DNA of 64,000 bases from Diadema setosum (lineage: Eukaryota; Echinodermata; Echinoidea; Diadematoida; Diadematidae): NCBI GenBank assembly GCA_033980235.1, contig CM067067.1:15310401-15374400 (forward strand), given 5' to 3'. Below the pieces are notes generated by a model. It did no database searches, was not told the DNA's origin, and saw only the letters and a list, made by a program, of their open reading frames with translations. Of this stretch, positions 32,049 through 44,744 are shown in pieces. Every line of letters begins with the position of its first letter. Position 1 is the first letter of the stretch. The translations under genes and the position numbers were made by a program.

Positions 32049-32409
32049 TGATATATATCCCCATATGTCAGATATGATTACACGTAATATGCGATGATGC
32101 TTTACTTACCCCCAGGCGTTATATACATGTGTCGCAAGTGCAATGTTTGCTCTCGCCATCAGTAAGCGGATATCCCGTCGTGCAGGCGAAAAGCAGCTTC
32201 CTCCGTGATTTCCAAATTAGATGAGAAAGATCTGATCGTTTCACACCGTAAATCTTCAAAATTCGAAGCGAATTCGCGGGGGATCAGCGATCATGCCGGC
32301 GAGTAATCTCTTTTAGATTGAACGAAGTCCTTTTGCTTTCGTAACACTTGCTCGTTTGTTTTCGATGTTGTTGTTGTTTGTTTGTTTTTTCATGTCATAT
32401 CTTGCAAAT

Positions 32410-32832
32410 TAAAGGACAAGTCTACTTTCATATACATGCGTAGAACGATATAAAGAAAATATAAAGAGAATTTCACAAAATTTTATATCTTGAAGAAAGT
32501 ACACATTTCCTTGACTTGCCACTGACGGATGTTAAGCTGATATGATTCCACCTGCCTTCTGAAAGAGGCAAGTCAAGTGTTCTTTTATTATGCGAGAAAA
32601 GTGAAAATATGTTGAATTTTCTTTATTATTTCCTACATACACTGTATCGTTCTACACATACGACATCACAAGCTGTAGCAGTCTTCTCTTTCAGCAGTGA
32701 CTGAGCAGAAACTTCAAAAATTCATAACTTCGAACGGATTGTCCGATTTCCCTCAAACTCTCACTGATGTGTTCTACTAATATTGCTGCATTCACTCAAT
32801 CCACATGTCCATGAAGGTGGACTTGTCCTTTA
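32410..32832. mobile_element. MITE with AAGGACAAGTC terminal repeats
   Basis: The element at 32412-32830 (419 bp) is flanked by TA. The left end AAGGACAAGTCTACTTTCAT and the right end (reverse complement) AAGGACAAGTCCACCTTCAT differ at two bases. The TA duplication and terminal repeats fit a Tc1/mariner-dependent MITE. The interior has no coding sequence; the phrase CATAACTTCGAACGG near 32721 is of the kind common in such AT-rich elements. Confidence 0.75.
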
Positions 32833-34096
32833 AACAAATTTCTGTATTTTCTTTTCTTTTTTGTCTCATGTATCTGCTGATAGAGATTTGCCTTGCTGAC
32901 ATTTCAAATGGTGATTAAATTTTTCCCCCAACAATGTAATTGGTGAAAGAAGACATGCATGAATTAATATTATGATTGAAAGTGACATTTCGAATCCAAT
33001 CTGACACTCTCTAGATACTGGAATCTACCTGTTTCCATGACAGCCGTCGAAACGAAATGAAATGAAAAAAACAAAACAAAGCTGTCACATTTTTTTCATT
33101 TTCAGCATCACTGACGAAGAAAATTCGTTTAGCCAGTTATTCCACACGCTTGGCGTTTGTTGATTAATGCACAGCTGCCTGTAAAAGTGATCTCAAGAAG
33201 ATAGTCTAGAAGTTATTATTATTTTTTTTTTCTTTTGATAAACGGGTGCTTCTAGGAAGCACGACTTTGAAACAAAATTGACAATTATGATGCGGGGAAA
33301 CCCACCTAACCTTTTCTGGCACGAATCAAGAAATGAAATCATCGTGGCGAACTGTCATTCACCTATCTGCAGCTAGGACGGACCAAGGAGGTTTGAGAAA
33401 TGGAGTTACAACTGGCTGTGAACATTCAAACAGCTGTCAGTTTTCTTTTGACGTACAAAAGAATTCCACAGGTGCATTTGTGACTTTGATGATCGGGGTT
33501 CGATACCGCCGTCTTTCCGAGCAAAGAGATGATTCATTTGGAACGGTAACATAATGTCGGCTATATTTTGTTTGTTTTTCTATTAAAGGAAGATGAATTT
33601 CAGCTAATAATATGGCATATGAAAAAAAAAGTAACTCCTGGGCAAGATTATGTCAAAAAGTGTAAATCTGAGCCGTACTTTGTGAAAATATTTGAACTGC
33701 ACCCTTATTGAAAAGTCGATTTTATCATCTTTCCGATCACTTCCGACAAATGAAACTGATTTGGTATAATCTTCAAGTGTAATTCTATATTCATTTATAT
33801 GTTAGATTAGTGTAAAACATGTAAAAGTCGGGTAATATTCTTATTTCTTCATTTGTTGTGGGATTTTTATACGCACATCCCTGTGTCTGTACCTTTAGTA
33901 CCGCCCATGTTTCATAAGAAGGGACAGCGGAAAGTAATTACTATCATAAAGACATATTATCTTCCATTGAGAGTGACGAGTCATGATGCAATGCCACATG
34001 AATCAATTGTCTTCCTACCTGTGAGGCAGCTCCATTTTAGTACATACTTCAAATATTTCTTTGCATCAAAAATGGGATCATATTATTCACATACCT

Positions 34097-34097
<1 letters not shown>

Positions 34098-34166
<69 letters not shown>

Positions 34167-34192
34167 ACACACACACACACACACACACTCAC
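34098..34192. repeat. (CA)n microsatellite
   Basis: About 45 CA units, with interruptions at about 34165 and 34189; the longest dinucleotide array in the window. Confidence 0.95.
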
Positions 34193-34385
34193 ACACGCAC
34201 AAATATACACACATGCACGCGCACGTACCAGGAACCAGAGGCATGGAGCTAATTTTCCTTGTGCGACCTATGGTTGCGAAACGGGCGGAGCGACTTTGGT
34301 TTGATTTTTGTGAGTTTAATTTCTGTTCCGTCTTCTCCAGCGACAGTAGCAAATGAATAGGAAGCATGCAGTCTCAACGCGATAC

Positions 34386-34416
<31 letters not shown>

Positions 34417-35113
34417 CATATAATATATTCTGAATATCTGCGTACTTCTCACCATAGTTTGACCTAAACCTAAACCTTGCCCGGCGAAGCAATTCATTAT
34501 TATCGTTATCGTTATAATTATCATTTCACTTGAGAGGATTTTACACCAGACAAAATCTGTCTGGGAAGTGTTTTTTTTTTTTCTTTTGCCCTGACATACT
34601 TTGATTTTGCGCACATTACATGTTCTCATTAATATACATAAACACAGAAATATTCTGCTTGTTTAAGGATTTGTTCTTGTGCTTTTTTTTCTTCTGGAGA
34701 ATACTGCACCGCACAGCAGAATGCAAGACTTCAGGGACAAGCATTCAGTGTGGAAGAAAAATAAAACGACGCCGGGAAAGACTCGATGAATTTAAAATAT
34801 ATCGCCAGGCGAAATCTTATTATTGCTGTTTGTCTTCCGCTATGATCTGACATTTTACGCACCTCCTCTTCCGACCCGAAAAACTGATAACCTGTCACGA
34901 CTGGCAATCCCGCTTCCCCCGTAGTCATGGACGCCATGGCAAGGCATTATCGCTGGGTTGCCTCTCGCTACGTTGACACAGATTTCGTATACGCGCGCAC
35001 AAGCCCCCCGCCCCCCCCCCCCCCCCTCGGAAAAAACTCGATAATTTTTTTTTTTATTATTATTATTCCCCTCAGAGAATGCAGGTTACAGCAATTTTAG
35101 CATCACTTGACTT

Positions 35114-35127
35114 GTTGTCATGGGAAC
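35114..35127. promoter_or_regulatory. RFX X-box-like motif 2
   Basis: GTTGTCATGGGAAC matches the RFX inverted repeat with one mismatch in the right half. Confidence 0.3.
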
Positions 35128-36506
35128 ACCTTTCATCAATACAAAAAAAAAAAAGAGAGAGAAAAAAAAATGAGGAAGCAAAACCCACCTTGTCCTATTT
35201 ATGCTGCTTTGTAAATCTCTAGTCTTATCTCTGCTGCTATCCTTGTTCCCATTAGTTGTCTAAAGTTCCATCACCGCGTCTTGATATACCCGGCGGTGAT
35301 GTACATGGATTGCAAAGCACTCAACTCACATACTTCCCTTCCTAGACTTTGCTATGTATGAATCTGTTTATGGAGATGGGGGTAGAGAGAGAAAGATGTA
35401 GAGTGGGTATTGATTGTTCTCTCAGCTTTAAAAAATGAGAAATGGTCAGGACCTAACGTGAGTCTGACAACCGTTCATCTATTATATAAATCGTCCTCAC
35501 TCGAGCGGGAAAATTTCTAAGGCATGCATGCAACGCGTTGTTATGATGGTAGTAGTTAACCGGCAGAAATTGGACTCTGCAGATTGCGCCACCCACGTAC
35601 GTATGTGGCCAGCGCAAGTTCAGAATCAACTCTAGCGTGAAGGGGCACTCCTCCCTTATGACCCCCGTGTGGCTGGGGGCGGCGGGGCTTGGGTGGGGTA
35701 ATGTGAGTAGGCCTATATGCGTTGAGTTACTTCAACCGCATATTGCTCTGAAAGCAGAAAGCACCTAGCTTTGATAATAATAAACTCCATCGTTTGCCTA
35801 CAGCAGGACAGAAGTTCCGTAAGCTTGTGTCAGTCAGGGGACTCAGTGTGGGAAGCATGAAGGGCAAGTACAACTACCAAACAAAGCATTAAACAGAGAA
35901 GAGCAACTTAAACAGTAGGTATGTAACAACATCGACAGAAAAAAACAACCACAAATTCCCTCTCCGGACTAGTCAGAACTACGTTAAAATACGCTTGAAA
36001 TCTGTAGATCTAAAATAAAATTATCCTACGCTTCACTCAGCCCCCGAGACTCAGCCCTGGGATAATCATGTCCAACAATGCTTTAATATTCATCTCTATG
36101 GCAAATCGTTATGGCGAATCAGTTCATGTGTTTGCAAGTTGTACTCATGTTACGATATATAGTGTAATTCCAACTCAACTGGCGTGAACGAAAACCTTGC
36201 ATCCCATTCATTTTTAAATCACTTTGGGTCGGTTTGCCAGACTTACGTACTACACGTCACCCAATTTTAGACTTACTAGTAATCCTTCATTCTTATGTCC
36301 ATACGTCTGTCAATCTCTACACGGCGAGGATTCGAATTTTCCTTGTGAGTGTATATTCGTTACTCTAATCTTTATATTTTTCATACTTGATGGTTCTTGT
36401 CGAGTCCAAAGGATTATTGACTGAGTTAGTTCCAGCTTCTTTCTTTTGTTTTGTTTGATTGCTATAGTTACAAAAAAAAAATCCACACACTACAGAACAA
36501 AACAGC

Positions 36507-36555
36507 TAAACAAACAAACAAACAAACAAACAAACAAACAAACAAACAAACAAAC
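36507..36555. repeat. (AAAC)n tetranucleotide array
   Basis: About 12 AAAC units. It encodes a Lys-Gln-Thr-Asn repeat that is not evidence of a gene. Confidence 0.95.
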
Positions 36556-37455
36556 CTACCCCAAACAATCTAACCAAAACAGAGTTTGTGGTGAACTCGA
36601 TCAAACAATGAAACAATGCCGAGCGAGCTTTGTCAAAATCGGTAAATGGACTGACCGGTATCGTTTTATTATATTCGATAGATTATCAACCCCTCGCTTG
36701 TTAGAGATTACCCCTACTACGACTGGCAGCATGTTTACGTGCAAACCTCGCGCATCTTGAACACAAGAAAGTTGCTTCAATACGAACTCATGCAGATGTT
36801 AAATTCGTTGTTTCTATTTTTGTGACGATGCTCTTGGGTTTCGGTGTACAATTTCTGCGCAGCTAGTTAAGCCAATACCCCTTTACCTGAAACTACCCAA
36901 CCTCTATATCGGGAAGATAATAAAACAAATAGCTTGTTGCTGGTAACGTGATTTATCAGGGATTACCCTTTAGAAAAGGCTATGGGTCGGATCCTCCATT
37001 TCCTATAAATGCAAATTTCTATAAAATCCGACGGTATTAAGGGGAAAACACGGAGGAAGAAGATTGCCAATGCATATCCTGTTTTAGCCATGCTGAGCCG
37101 TTTGGCGCCAATAAGTCGATTTATTATAATGATGCATAACGAATGAAGGATATCTAGGGGCGCGATGATTTTCGTGTGTAGCTATCATAAAGGTATATGT
37201 ATGTGGATATTGTTATTCCTTCGAATTTTGTTGATTTATTAGAAGTCAAACAAGCAGTGAAATGTTTCTTTAAAAACTGAATATTTCACTCATTTATGCT
37301 GCGTGATGACGTGCAATCAGACAGAAATAGACATGCATAATAAAGTTTTCTTTTGACTACGGAAACAAAAAAGTTAATGTATGCATGAATTCAAGTGAGG
37401 ATCTGATGCTATGTCACAAGAATTATTGAGTTCATGTTGCTACATTCAGTTTATC

Positions 37456-37459
<4 letters not shown>

Positions 37460-37506
<47 letters not shown>
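37460..37506. repeat. (TG)n microsatellite
   Basis: About 23 uninterrupted TG units. Confidence 0.95.
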
Positions 37507-37507
<1 letters not shown>

Positions 37508-39170
37508 TTTTGTTTTGTAACAATTTACACAAGATTGTTCACTGGGTGAAAAAAAAATGATGTGATGTGTTCTCGCAGTAAAGGAAATCAAGCCTGTTAA
37601 TGTCCTTTGTTTGTTTGACTACGTAGTATACTCAACTTGATACCAATAAAGTTTTATATGTCATTATGTCTCATAATTATTATGTCTTTCTATATGTTAC
37701 CATTTCTGTTGACTCGGCATAAAAAAATGACGGCAGTGTTCCTCCATTATACTCAATCCAGACATGCTGTGTTGTACATTGGATAATATTCTACCAGGAA
37801 GGTGCATTATAAGCACACACACATATGCGGATATATTGTTACATAATATGTTTGTATGTATATGTTGCACACTTCCTTAATCCTCTTGTATAGGTAGACT
37901 CGGAGTTTTCTTTACCATCGTTGGTATCATCATAATCTGCTTTTAGCTGGGATTCTAGGAGGAAATGCGATATTTCCTGCTTGGTGATCATACTGGCGTT
38001 TTAGAATTGAAAGAAATGCCAAGTTTAAATTTCATGCTCTGCTTGATCTCTTCTGCGAATCGAAACAGATATCTTGTAATTTGATGTCATCTTTCTGTTA
38101 ACGAAGAGATATGTTATAAAATCCTGTCACAGATATTTTATTCGAGACCAAAAAAAAAAAAAAAAAATGGAAAAGAGGAGAACAGCATTTGCCACATTCA
38201 CTGTGGTTCAATACGCGCCAACCAAAGAGAGAGAAAAAATATTGAATTATAGCAAAGAACGAGAAAAAAAGAGGAAGGAGAAAATAGCCGCATCGTCTAA
38301 GACTCGGAAGTTCCTTGGATGGTCTTGCGGGCCTGAGAATGAGGGGGCGGTGGCAATGTAAACAAAAAGGCTGCTGCCAGTGGGTGTCAGCAGTGTGAAG
38401 ATGGAAGAAAATATCTCTCGGGCATCGTTTAAGGTCGACTGTGGCACATTTTGAGAGCTTGCCTTTCAGCCCATTTCAAGTACTACTCACCACGCCGAGC
38501 CGTCCGATTCGCCTATGCCAGGCTATAGTCAATAAACTCAATCTGCAAATGGAAGCCGATACAGGTTAGATCGAGGAGGCTAATTTCTATAATTTATCTG
38601 GCATCCCATAACTTAGAAAACAGAATCTTATTTATAAAGAACGTGCTTGATCTTATGTTGATGACCATTCGTTCGAATTTTATTTACTTTCGCAGTTTTT
38701 TTTTCAAACAACGACACTAACACAAGTATATGTAGTGACATACTAATTAGCAGTACTGCAACAGTAGGTATTGGCAATTTTAGAGTGCATTGAAGTTTTG
38801 CGAATAAGCCAGTTCACAATTAGCTCATGTGCACGTAAAGGCCTTTCTTCTTTTTCCCCCAGTTGGATACGCACTTCACTCGTTTTCAAAGCGACATAAT
38901 GCATCGATAAGCTTGCCTGACGTAGCTTTTTATGGAATTCATATCCAAACAGCCGCCAAACAAAGGATGAACTTGCGTATAGACCAGGTGACTAGAATGG
39001 TCCGTCAATTGACACTTCGGCAGGTATTCACTTCATTGTTTTGTATTGAATGCTTTAAAAACCTTTTCTATGGATATTGTCAAATATCAAGCTTGCTGTC
39101 AAGTGATGTGATAGCAAGCACTATGCATATGCACCATTTGAATGATTATTGCATCATGGGTGCCTTTCAC

Positions 39171-39501
39171 AATGACCCGAATTCACGAAGGTGGTACAAA
39201 TGAAACCATGGTTTAAACCATGGACAAAAACCATGGAGCGCCAAGTGTCGCACGGAATATTTCGTTACGAAATTGATTATTTCGTCGACAAAATGACCGT
39301 TCGTTAACGAAATTATCATTTCGTGGACGAAATGTTCATCTAGTTACAAAATGTTGTAATTTCTTAACAAAATAATCATTTCATCGACGAAATGACTGAT
39401 TTCGTGACGAAATATTCCATGCGACACTTGGCGCTCCATGGTTTTTGTCCATGGTTTAGACCATGGTTTCATTTGTACCACCTTCGTGAATTCGGGCCAA
39501 T
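39171..39501. mobile_element. Palindromic MITE, copy 2 (AAT duplication)
   Basis: The element at 39174-39498 (325 bp) is homologous along its full length to 20607-20932, flanked by AAT on each side. The same ends (G[A/G]CCCGAATTCACG), the same CCATGG palindromes and the same row of ATTTCGT..ACGAAAT palindromes are present. The right arm has one change (TTTAGACC) that breaks the inner palindrome. Confidence 0.85.
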
Positions 39502-39819
39502 AAGTCTAAAAAACAACGTGTCTGATTGTACAAATGACTTTTTTTTTCTGTTCATGTGCAAAGTGGAGCTGCGAATTGGCTCATACCCAATAAAAATGGC
39601 TACATCTCATTCACAGGGAAGTTGTTCGTTGCTATGAGGCAATTTGACCAAACAAAGGAGAGGTGACTACAGATAATATGCGTAAAGCAGTGATTATCGA
39701 CGTCACTTCGTCACTTCGCGAATTATGTCAGCATTGTTTCTTTAGAATGGATTATCATGCAGAGATACGAACACAAGTGCCACTTGACCCCAAACACTCT
39801 AGTTCACATGCAGCTAGTG

Positions 39820-40065
39820 ACTTCCTGCACTGATTAGGCCTGCTAGTATACATCTCCTCCGTATTACTCGGAAGGCTACATCTGGTTCCCCGCCCACGAT
39901 GTTGACGCTAGAGTCCCAGTCGATTTCTCTTTTTTTCCACATCCGATTGAAGCACCGTCCGGTGTTGGACCCGAGTACTTTCCCGCCGGTGATATCGATC
40001 ACGGCCACAGAATCGATGTCCCCCGGGGTCAGCCGGGTGAAACAAACGAGTGCTTCACGGGCTCA
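39820..40065 (-). other. GC-rich open stretch, possible exon
   Basis: On the minus strand about 80 codons stay open after a TGA near 40063, with GC-ending codons (ATC, ACC, GGC, CTC, AAC) and a CpG density well above the surroundings. Visible short phrases are DIDSVAVIDITGG and NIVGGEPDVAFRV. I do not recognise a family. Splice sites are weak: no clear pyrimidine tract before an AG, and only GTAATA-like donors. The plus strand is also open over much of it, so this may be a non-coding CpG patch. Confidence 0.22.
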
Positions 40066-40796
40066 TTACGCAGGCATGCGGTAATCAAGGAATATGTGCA
40101 GCTCCATACAGTGATCTCGATGGGAGCTAAGGGGCAGGGAGATAATATTAATGACGGCGGATGATCGACTATAGGAATGGACAGGTAAGGGGAAAAGAAG
40201 GGGGTGGGGTTGATGAGATGATTTCGATACCAGCTGACGCGGGGTCATGCAGCCTATTCTAATCCTCATAGGGGAATTTGGTGTTTTTGATGATAACGCG
40301 AACGCCTGTTTCACCTCCTTCCCGCAAAAGAAAAAGAGAGAAAAAAAAATGGCAACCCACTGGTGATTTTTGTTTTGTTATGTTGTTTGTTTTCTTTTCT
40401 TTGTTTTTCTTCAACCACACGGAGACAGGTGAGATGTTAGGAAAAAACAGCAACAACATTTTGCTCAGTGGTTTAGAATCTGCCTGCATCAGGCAACGGA
40501 TATCCCTAGCTCGGATCCAACAGAAGTCCACTGTCCACCCATTATATGTTGATAGAGGGTGATCATTTCCATGGATAAGAATTGCCAAGAAGGTTTTTTT
40601 GTTTGTTCGTTTGTTTTTTTTTGTTTCAAAACATCAACACCATCCTTCAGATACCTTTCTTCTACATCTCAATGGGGGAAAAAAAAGAAGTCTTGTAACA
40701 CAACGGCATAGCCAAGAATATGGCAGGAACGAGTGGAGAGAGAGAGAGAAATGGTGGGTCAAGGAGAAGAAGGAAGAGAAGAAGAGGGATGATATA

Positions 40797-40819
40797 AAGA
40801 GAGAGAGAGAGAGAGAGAG
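40797..40819. repeat. (GA)n microsatellite
   Basis: About 11 GA units inside a longer purine-rich tract. Confidence 0.9.
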
Positions 40820-41346
40820 GAAGATGATGGGAAGGAGTGAGAGGAAGAGGAGGAGGAAGAGGAGAAGTGGAGGTAGAAAAAGACTTTGGCCAACGCATGA
40901 AAGACGGGAGAAAGCTAGATCTGACAGAAGAAACCTACCACAGAGTAACAGTTGAGGTTAGTTCAAATCGAACCATTCTTTGCAAGAGAAGGGGTTGGGC
41001 ATCAATGAGCAAGTTGCCGCGTCTTCCTCATAGGCCGTTTCCATGGCGCCGTATCCTCATCCTCTCCTCACGCACCTGGATCTCTCTCTCTCCCTCTCAT
41101 TTGACACTTGTACCAGCGCTTTTAGCGCCAGAGTCTGCAGTTCTGTGAAGGTCACAACGTATGCCCCTCGCAAAGGTGCAGATTGAGGGGGAAAAATAGA
41201 TAGATAAACATGGATATAGCGATAGCAGGAGGTTCCATAACAGTTGGTAATGCTTGAAACTGTCTGTTTAACGCTTGGCGGACGTTCGTCGACACAGCGA
41301 CGCAGGTGTGCGTAAACTCCGGACGGTGAATTACACGGTAATACCT

Positions 41347-41360
41347 GTTGCCATGGCAAA
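41347..41360. promoter_or_regulatory. RFX X-box-like motif 3
   Basis: GTTGCCATGGCAAA is a nearly perfect inverted repeat of the X-box type. Confidence 0.35.
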
Positions 41361-41724
41361 TCGTCATGAAGGGAGAGATACAGACAGACAGATAGTCAGA
41401 CAGACAGAGAGTAAGAAAAAGAGTGAGGTAACCTTTCTAAAAGCGATAAAGCATTTTTACCTCAAGGGTTGTTTTACCCACCATTATTTTGCAGAATGGT
41501 CTCTCACAAAATCCGATGCTTCATATAGAAGCGATGATCCGTGGCGTTGGGCTCATCAACAAGACTTTTACTTTCAAGCTAGATGAATAGTTAGCCAACG
41601 AACTACAGTTGTTATTTTTTATTTAATTCCGACAGACTACATAAGTCTTCAACCGGAGAAGTAGTATTGAATGATACGTTGGTGCCTCAATGCTACCAAC
41701 CTGAGTGTTTGTTTGTTTTTTGTT

Positions 41725-41857
41725 TTTATTCATACATTTATCTATTTATTTATTTATTCACTTATTCACTTATTTATTTATTTCATCTATTCATTCATTC
41801 ATTGATTAATTTACTAATTAATTAATCAATTGATTAATTAATTGATTTATTTATTTC
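41725..41857. repeat. ATTT/ATTCA/ATTA imperfect array
   Basis: Tetranucleotide ATTT units passing into ATTC and AATT units. Confidence 0.85.
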
Positions 41858-42136
41858 TGTTCTCTGCTTAGAGGAAGCGGGTGTTGTTCTTAGACCAAAC
41901 ACTGTCTTTAATGGACATGAATGAATATTGCTTGAATTTTGTCGTCAGACCAAGCCAGAGAGAGAGAGAGAAAAAAAAAGGAAGAGCTGATGAGACAAGC
42001 AGTCGGCGATCCAGCGCCCTCTCCCACAAAATAGCAAAAATAGAGAAAAGAATGTTTTTGCGTCCAGAGACTTGTTTTTAAATTATCTTACTTGTATAAT
42101 CACTTAAGAGTAGGTACTATAGACTTACTGTATGCC

Positions 42137-42138
42137 AA

Positions 42139-42166
<28 letters not shown>
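42137..42166. repeat. (TG)n microsatellite
   Basis: About 14 TG units. Confidence 0.9.
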
Positions 42167-42169
<3 letters not shown>

Positions 42170-42390
42170 ATGTATTCATCTATTTGTATTCATTCATCCC
42201 TCAGCAGAGTCTATCCAGGTTGCTAATGTTAAAAAAATTGATGCAGCCTAATTGTTGATTTTTAGCTCTCAAAATGACTTTAATAGTAAAGGCACAAAAT
42301 TGCTTAATTAGTTCGTCTAAGTATTGATCTGCATGAATCGATTTATCGATTATCTGTCTAACTGTAAGTATCTTTCTGTTTATCTTTCTT

Positions 42391-42440
42391 TCTATCTGTC
42401 TATCTATCTATCTATCTGTCTGTCTGTCTGTCTGTCTATA
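42391..42440. repeat. (TCTA)n(TCTG)n compound array
   Basis: Tetranucleotide units switching from TCTA to TCTG. Confidence 0.9.
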
Positions 42441-43298
42441 TCTATCTATGTACCTAAAATATTTACTGATCCATCCGTCTGTCTGTAAATCTGTTCATCA
42501 TTCTGTCGGTTTTCTGGTTCTTCTCTTTGAAGCCTTTCTGGATGCTGAATGTGTTGTATAGACTGTTGAACAACACACACTCACACAGCCCTAATGCTCC
42601 TTCACTTCCTTCTGTGCCTCAAAGTTGTGTTCTTTGTCTCCCTTCTGGCCCCCTAAAAAACTGGACACTATAATGTTTCTGCTTGTCAGCTTCCTAATAT
42701 CCGCCGCCCACACAATATGTGATGGTTAGCCCATTAGTCCTGTCACGTCCGCTGGTTCTACGGTATCTGCGCTTTGACAGCCGTCGCCAACCTGTTGATG
42801 GGGGGATTGGGGAAAGGAAAGAGGAGTTGAAGAGGGGACTGAATAAAAGACGGAGAATAAAGGGAGAGAGACGGAGAGTGTGAGTGCGTGTGTGTGTGTG
42901 TGTGTGTGTGCGTGTGCGTGTGAATAAAGAAGGGAGAACGAAACATCAAAGTAGTAAAGAAAATACAAAAACAAACATGCACAAGACTAGGTGTAATGAC
43001 CAGAGCGACACGTGAGCGAGAGAAAGATAGATGGAGTGACTAAAAAAGAAAGAGAAAGAGGGGTAGACAGATAGATAGATATAGAGAGATCATCATTGTA
43101 AAGAAAAACGAGCAGGGATAGGTAGGGGCGAGGCTGCGCAGAGAAATGCGCAGTCAGGCAAACCTCAACTCATTCTTTAAGGCTTATAATCATCGCTCGC
43201 CTGACAGAAGGACCCTAACGCTTGCCGGCTCGAACATAATGAAAAGAACATGATGATTGCCTCATAATGAAAGACCTTTCAAAACTCTGTCAAATTAT

Positions 43299-43560
43299 GT
43301 CATTTCATTTCATTTCATTTCATTTCACTTCATTTCATTTCGCTTCACTTCATTTCATTTCATTTCATTTCATTTCATTTCATTTCATTTCATTTCATTT
43401 CATTCCATTTCATTTCATTTCATATATCTCGACATTAAAAACAACAATCATTACATTTTCAAGTCATAGTATAAATATATTCATTGTGGGTGACCGATTT
43501 AAGCCTTTTAGGCTTGTTGGGAATAGGCCCCAAAGTAAATACATGACTTTCTCAACTAAA
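43299..43560 (-). mobile_element. LINE 3' end with expanded (ATTTC)n tail
   Basis: About 24 ATTTC units (43299-43424, mostly perfect) followed by about 135 bp that, on the minus strand, end a LINE-like 3' UTR with the phrase GGGGCCTATTCCCAACAAG and a hairpin AAGCCT-TTT-AGGCTT (43501-43515). The tail unit is the same as in the LINE at 12937, so the pentamer array probably started as a LINE tail and then expanded. Confidence 0.55.
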
Positions 43561-43793
43561 AATATATAGGTACAAAATATGTCACAAACAAATATTTCAT
43601 TTTAGGGTGAACTTTTATACTGTATAGGGCCCTACGTTTGCAAAGCTTTAACTCATCTGTAGACAATTCCCCCACCCCCCCCCCCCCCAAAAAAAGTAAC
43701 ATAATAGAACTCAACTTGAGTGCCGTCGTCTTTTAGGTCGATCTCCTCGAATCTATCTCCTCCACCCCCCCCCCCCGCACATTATTTACATGA

Positions 43794-43895
43794 ATCACGT
43801 GATTGGGCCCTTATGAGGACCCCATGGCTGATTTTACCCTCCATCCTCTCCCCCTTGGGTATAAATCGGGTCAGTGCTTATGGCGCGTGAAATCC
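43794..43895 (+). promoter_or_regulatory. Second possible promoter: E-box, CCAAT, TATA
   Basis: ATCACGTGAT (palindromic E-box, 43794-43803) overlaps an inverted CCAAT (43802-43806); TATAAAT follows at 43860-43866. A start near 43890 would precede an ATG at 43912 opening 71 codons with no recognised domain that stop exactly at the edge of the next MITE. Weaker than the promoter at 24320: no clear initiator. Confidence 0.3.
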
Positions 43896-44123
43896 AAGTA
43901 AAGACGCGGAAATGACGACGAGGAGGACGAGAAGAGGGGGGGGGGGGCAGGGGAGCAGGACAATGGATGACCGATTTAGAAGTGGTAGACCCTTCTGTTT
44001 GAATTATGGCGAGTACATCCTGTCAGTCAATGTCGGTTGCACGGCAGATATCACACAGTGCAGAATGGACAGTCAGTGTCCATATTTTATGCTGGGTGGT
44101 GACCAAAAGGATGCATTTTTTGT

Positions 44124-44744
44124 TTAAAGGGAAATTTCGGACCAGTTAGAATTTAGTCCGATTAAAAAGAATAAAATTTCTACAAGCACAAGGGTGAAAA
44201 ATTGATCAAAATCGGACAGACATTAATTGGGCTATTTGTCACATAACACTTCTTGGAGAGTCAATATGAAATATGCAAATTATGAGTTGATGTCATCGCC
44301 TTACAATTTGCTATACAGTTTGTAAACAAAATCTTAAGATTTCCAGTCGTTTTGTTCAAACTCAATTATGCCTCAGTCTTAAATTCTAATATACCTGACT
44401 GATTATGATTTTGATTGTTTTTTATTTTGTTGTATTTAATGATTTTATTTTGAATTTATTCAGTCAGGAATAACATCATATTTTACACCTTCACCTGAGA
44501 AAAAAAAAATTTCGTCAGACTTTTGTACACGAACAGTGGAAAAATTGTGAGGTCAGGACGTCATCAGTTTACTTATTTGCATATTCATACAGCTGTTCGA
44601 GAACTATTCTGTAAAAATTAGCAAAGCTTGGTATTGTCATGACTTCCCTAATCTTAATCAGAATTTGATCAAATTTTCACTGTTGCGCTTACGGTACTCT
44701 TATTTTTCAGACTGGCTCTTGTGTGGTCTGGAATCATCCTTTTA
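44124..44744. mobile_element. MITE with AAGG..CCTT ends and TTA duplication
   Basis: The element at 44127-44741 (615 bp) is flanked by TTA. Ends are diverged inverted repeats: the left AAGGGAAATTTCGGACC compares with the reverse complement of the right AAGGATGATTCCAGACC. Further in, GTGAAAAATTGATCAAAATC on the left mirrors GTGAAAATTTGATCAAATTC on the right. No coding sequence. Likely an old PIF/Harbinger- or mariner-type MITE. Confidence 0.65.

Larger units (their letters stand above)
32833..39170. other. Unassigned DNA between MITEs
   Basis: Contains CA, TG and AAAC arrays, C17 near 35014-35026, and a GC-rich patch near 35580-35700. No coding exon recognised. The canonical AATAAA-like sites present are not tied to any frame. 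Confidence 0.45.
40066..43298. other. Unassigned DNA
   Basis: Holds GA-rich sequence (40738-40870, both strands open but low-complexity), an ATTT/ATTCA array, TCTA/TCTG and TG arrays. No gene recognised. Confidence 0.45.

Noticed and set aside
33488..33502. Box B-like GGGGTTCGATACC
   Set aside because: No box A at the proper distance and no SINE body or tail.
36446..36760. 104-codon frame with Lys-Gln-Thr-Asn repeats
   Set aside because: The repeat comes from the AAAC array and the rest has no domain or codon bias.
40450..40515. Further tRNA/SINE head
   Set aside because: Only GCTCAGTGGTTTAGAATCTGCC resembles a head; the box B region is too decayed to support a call.
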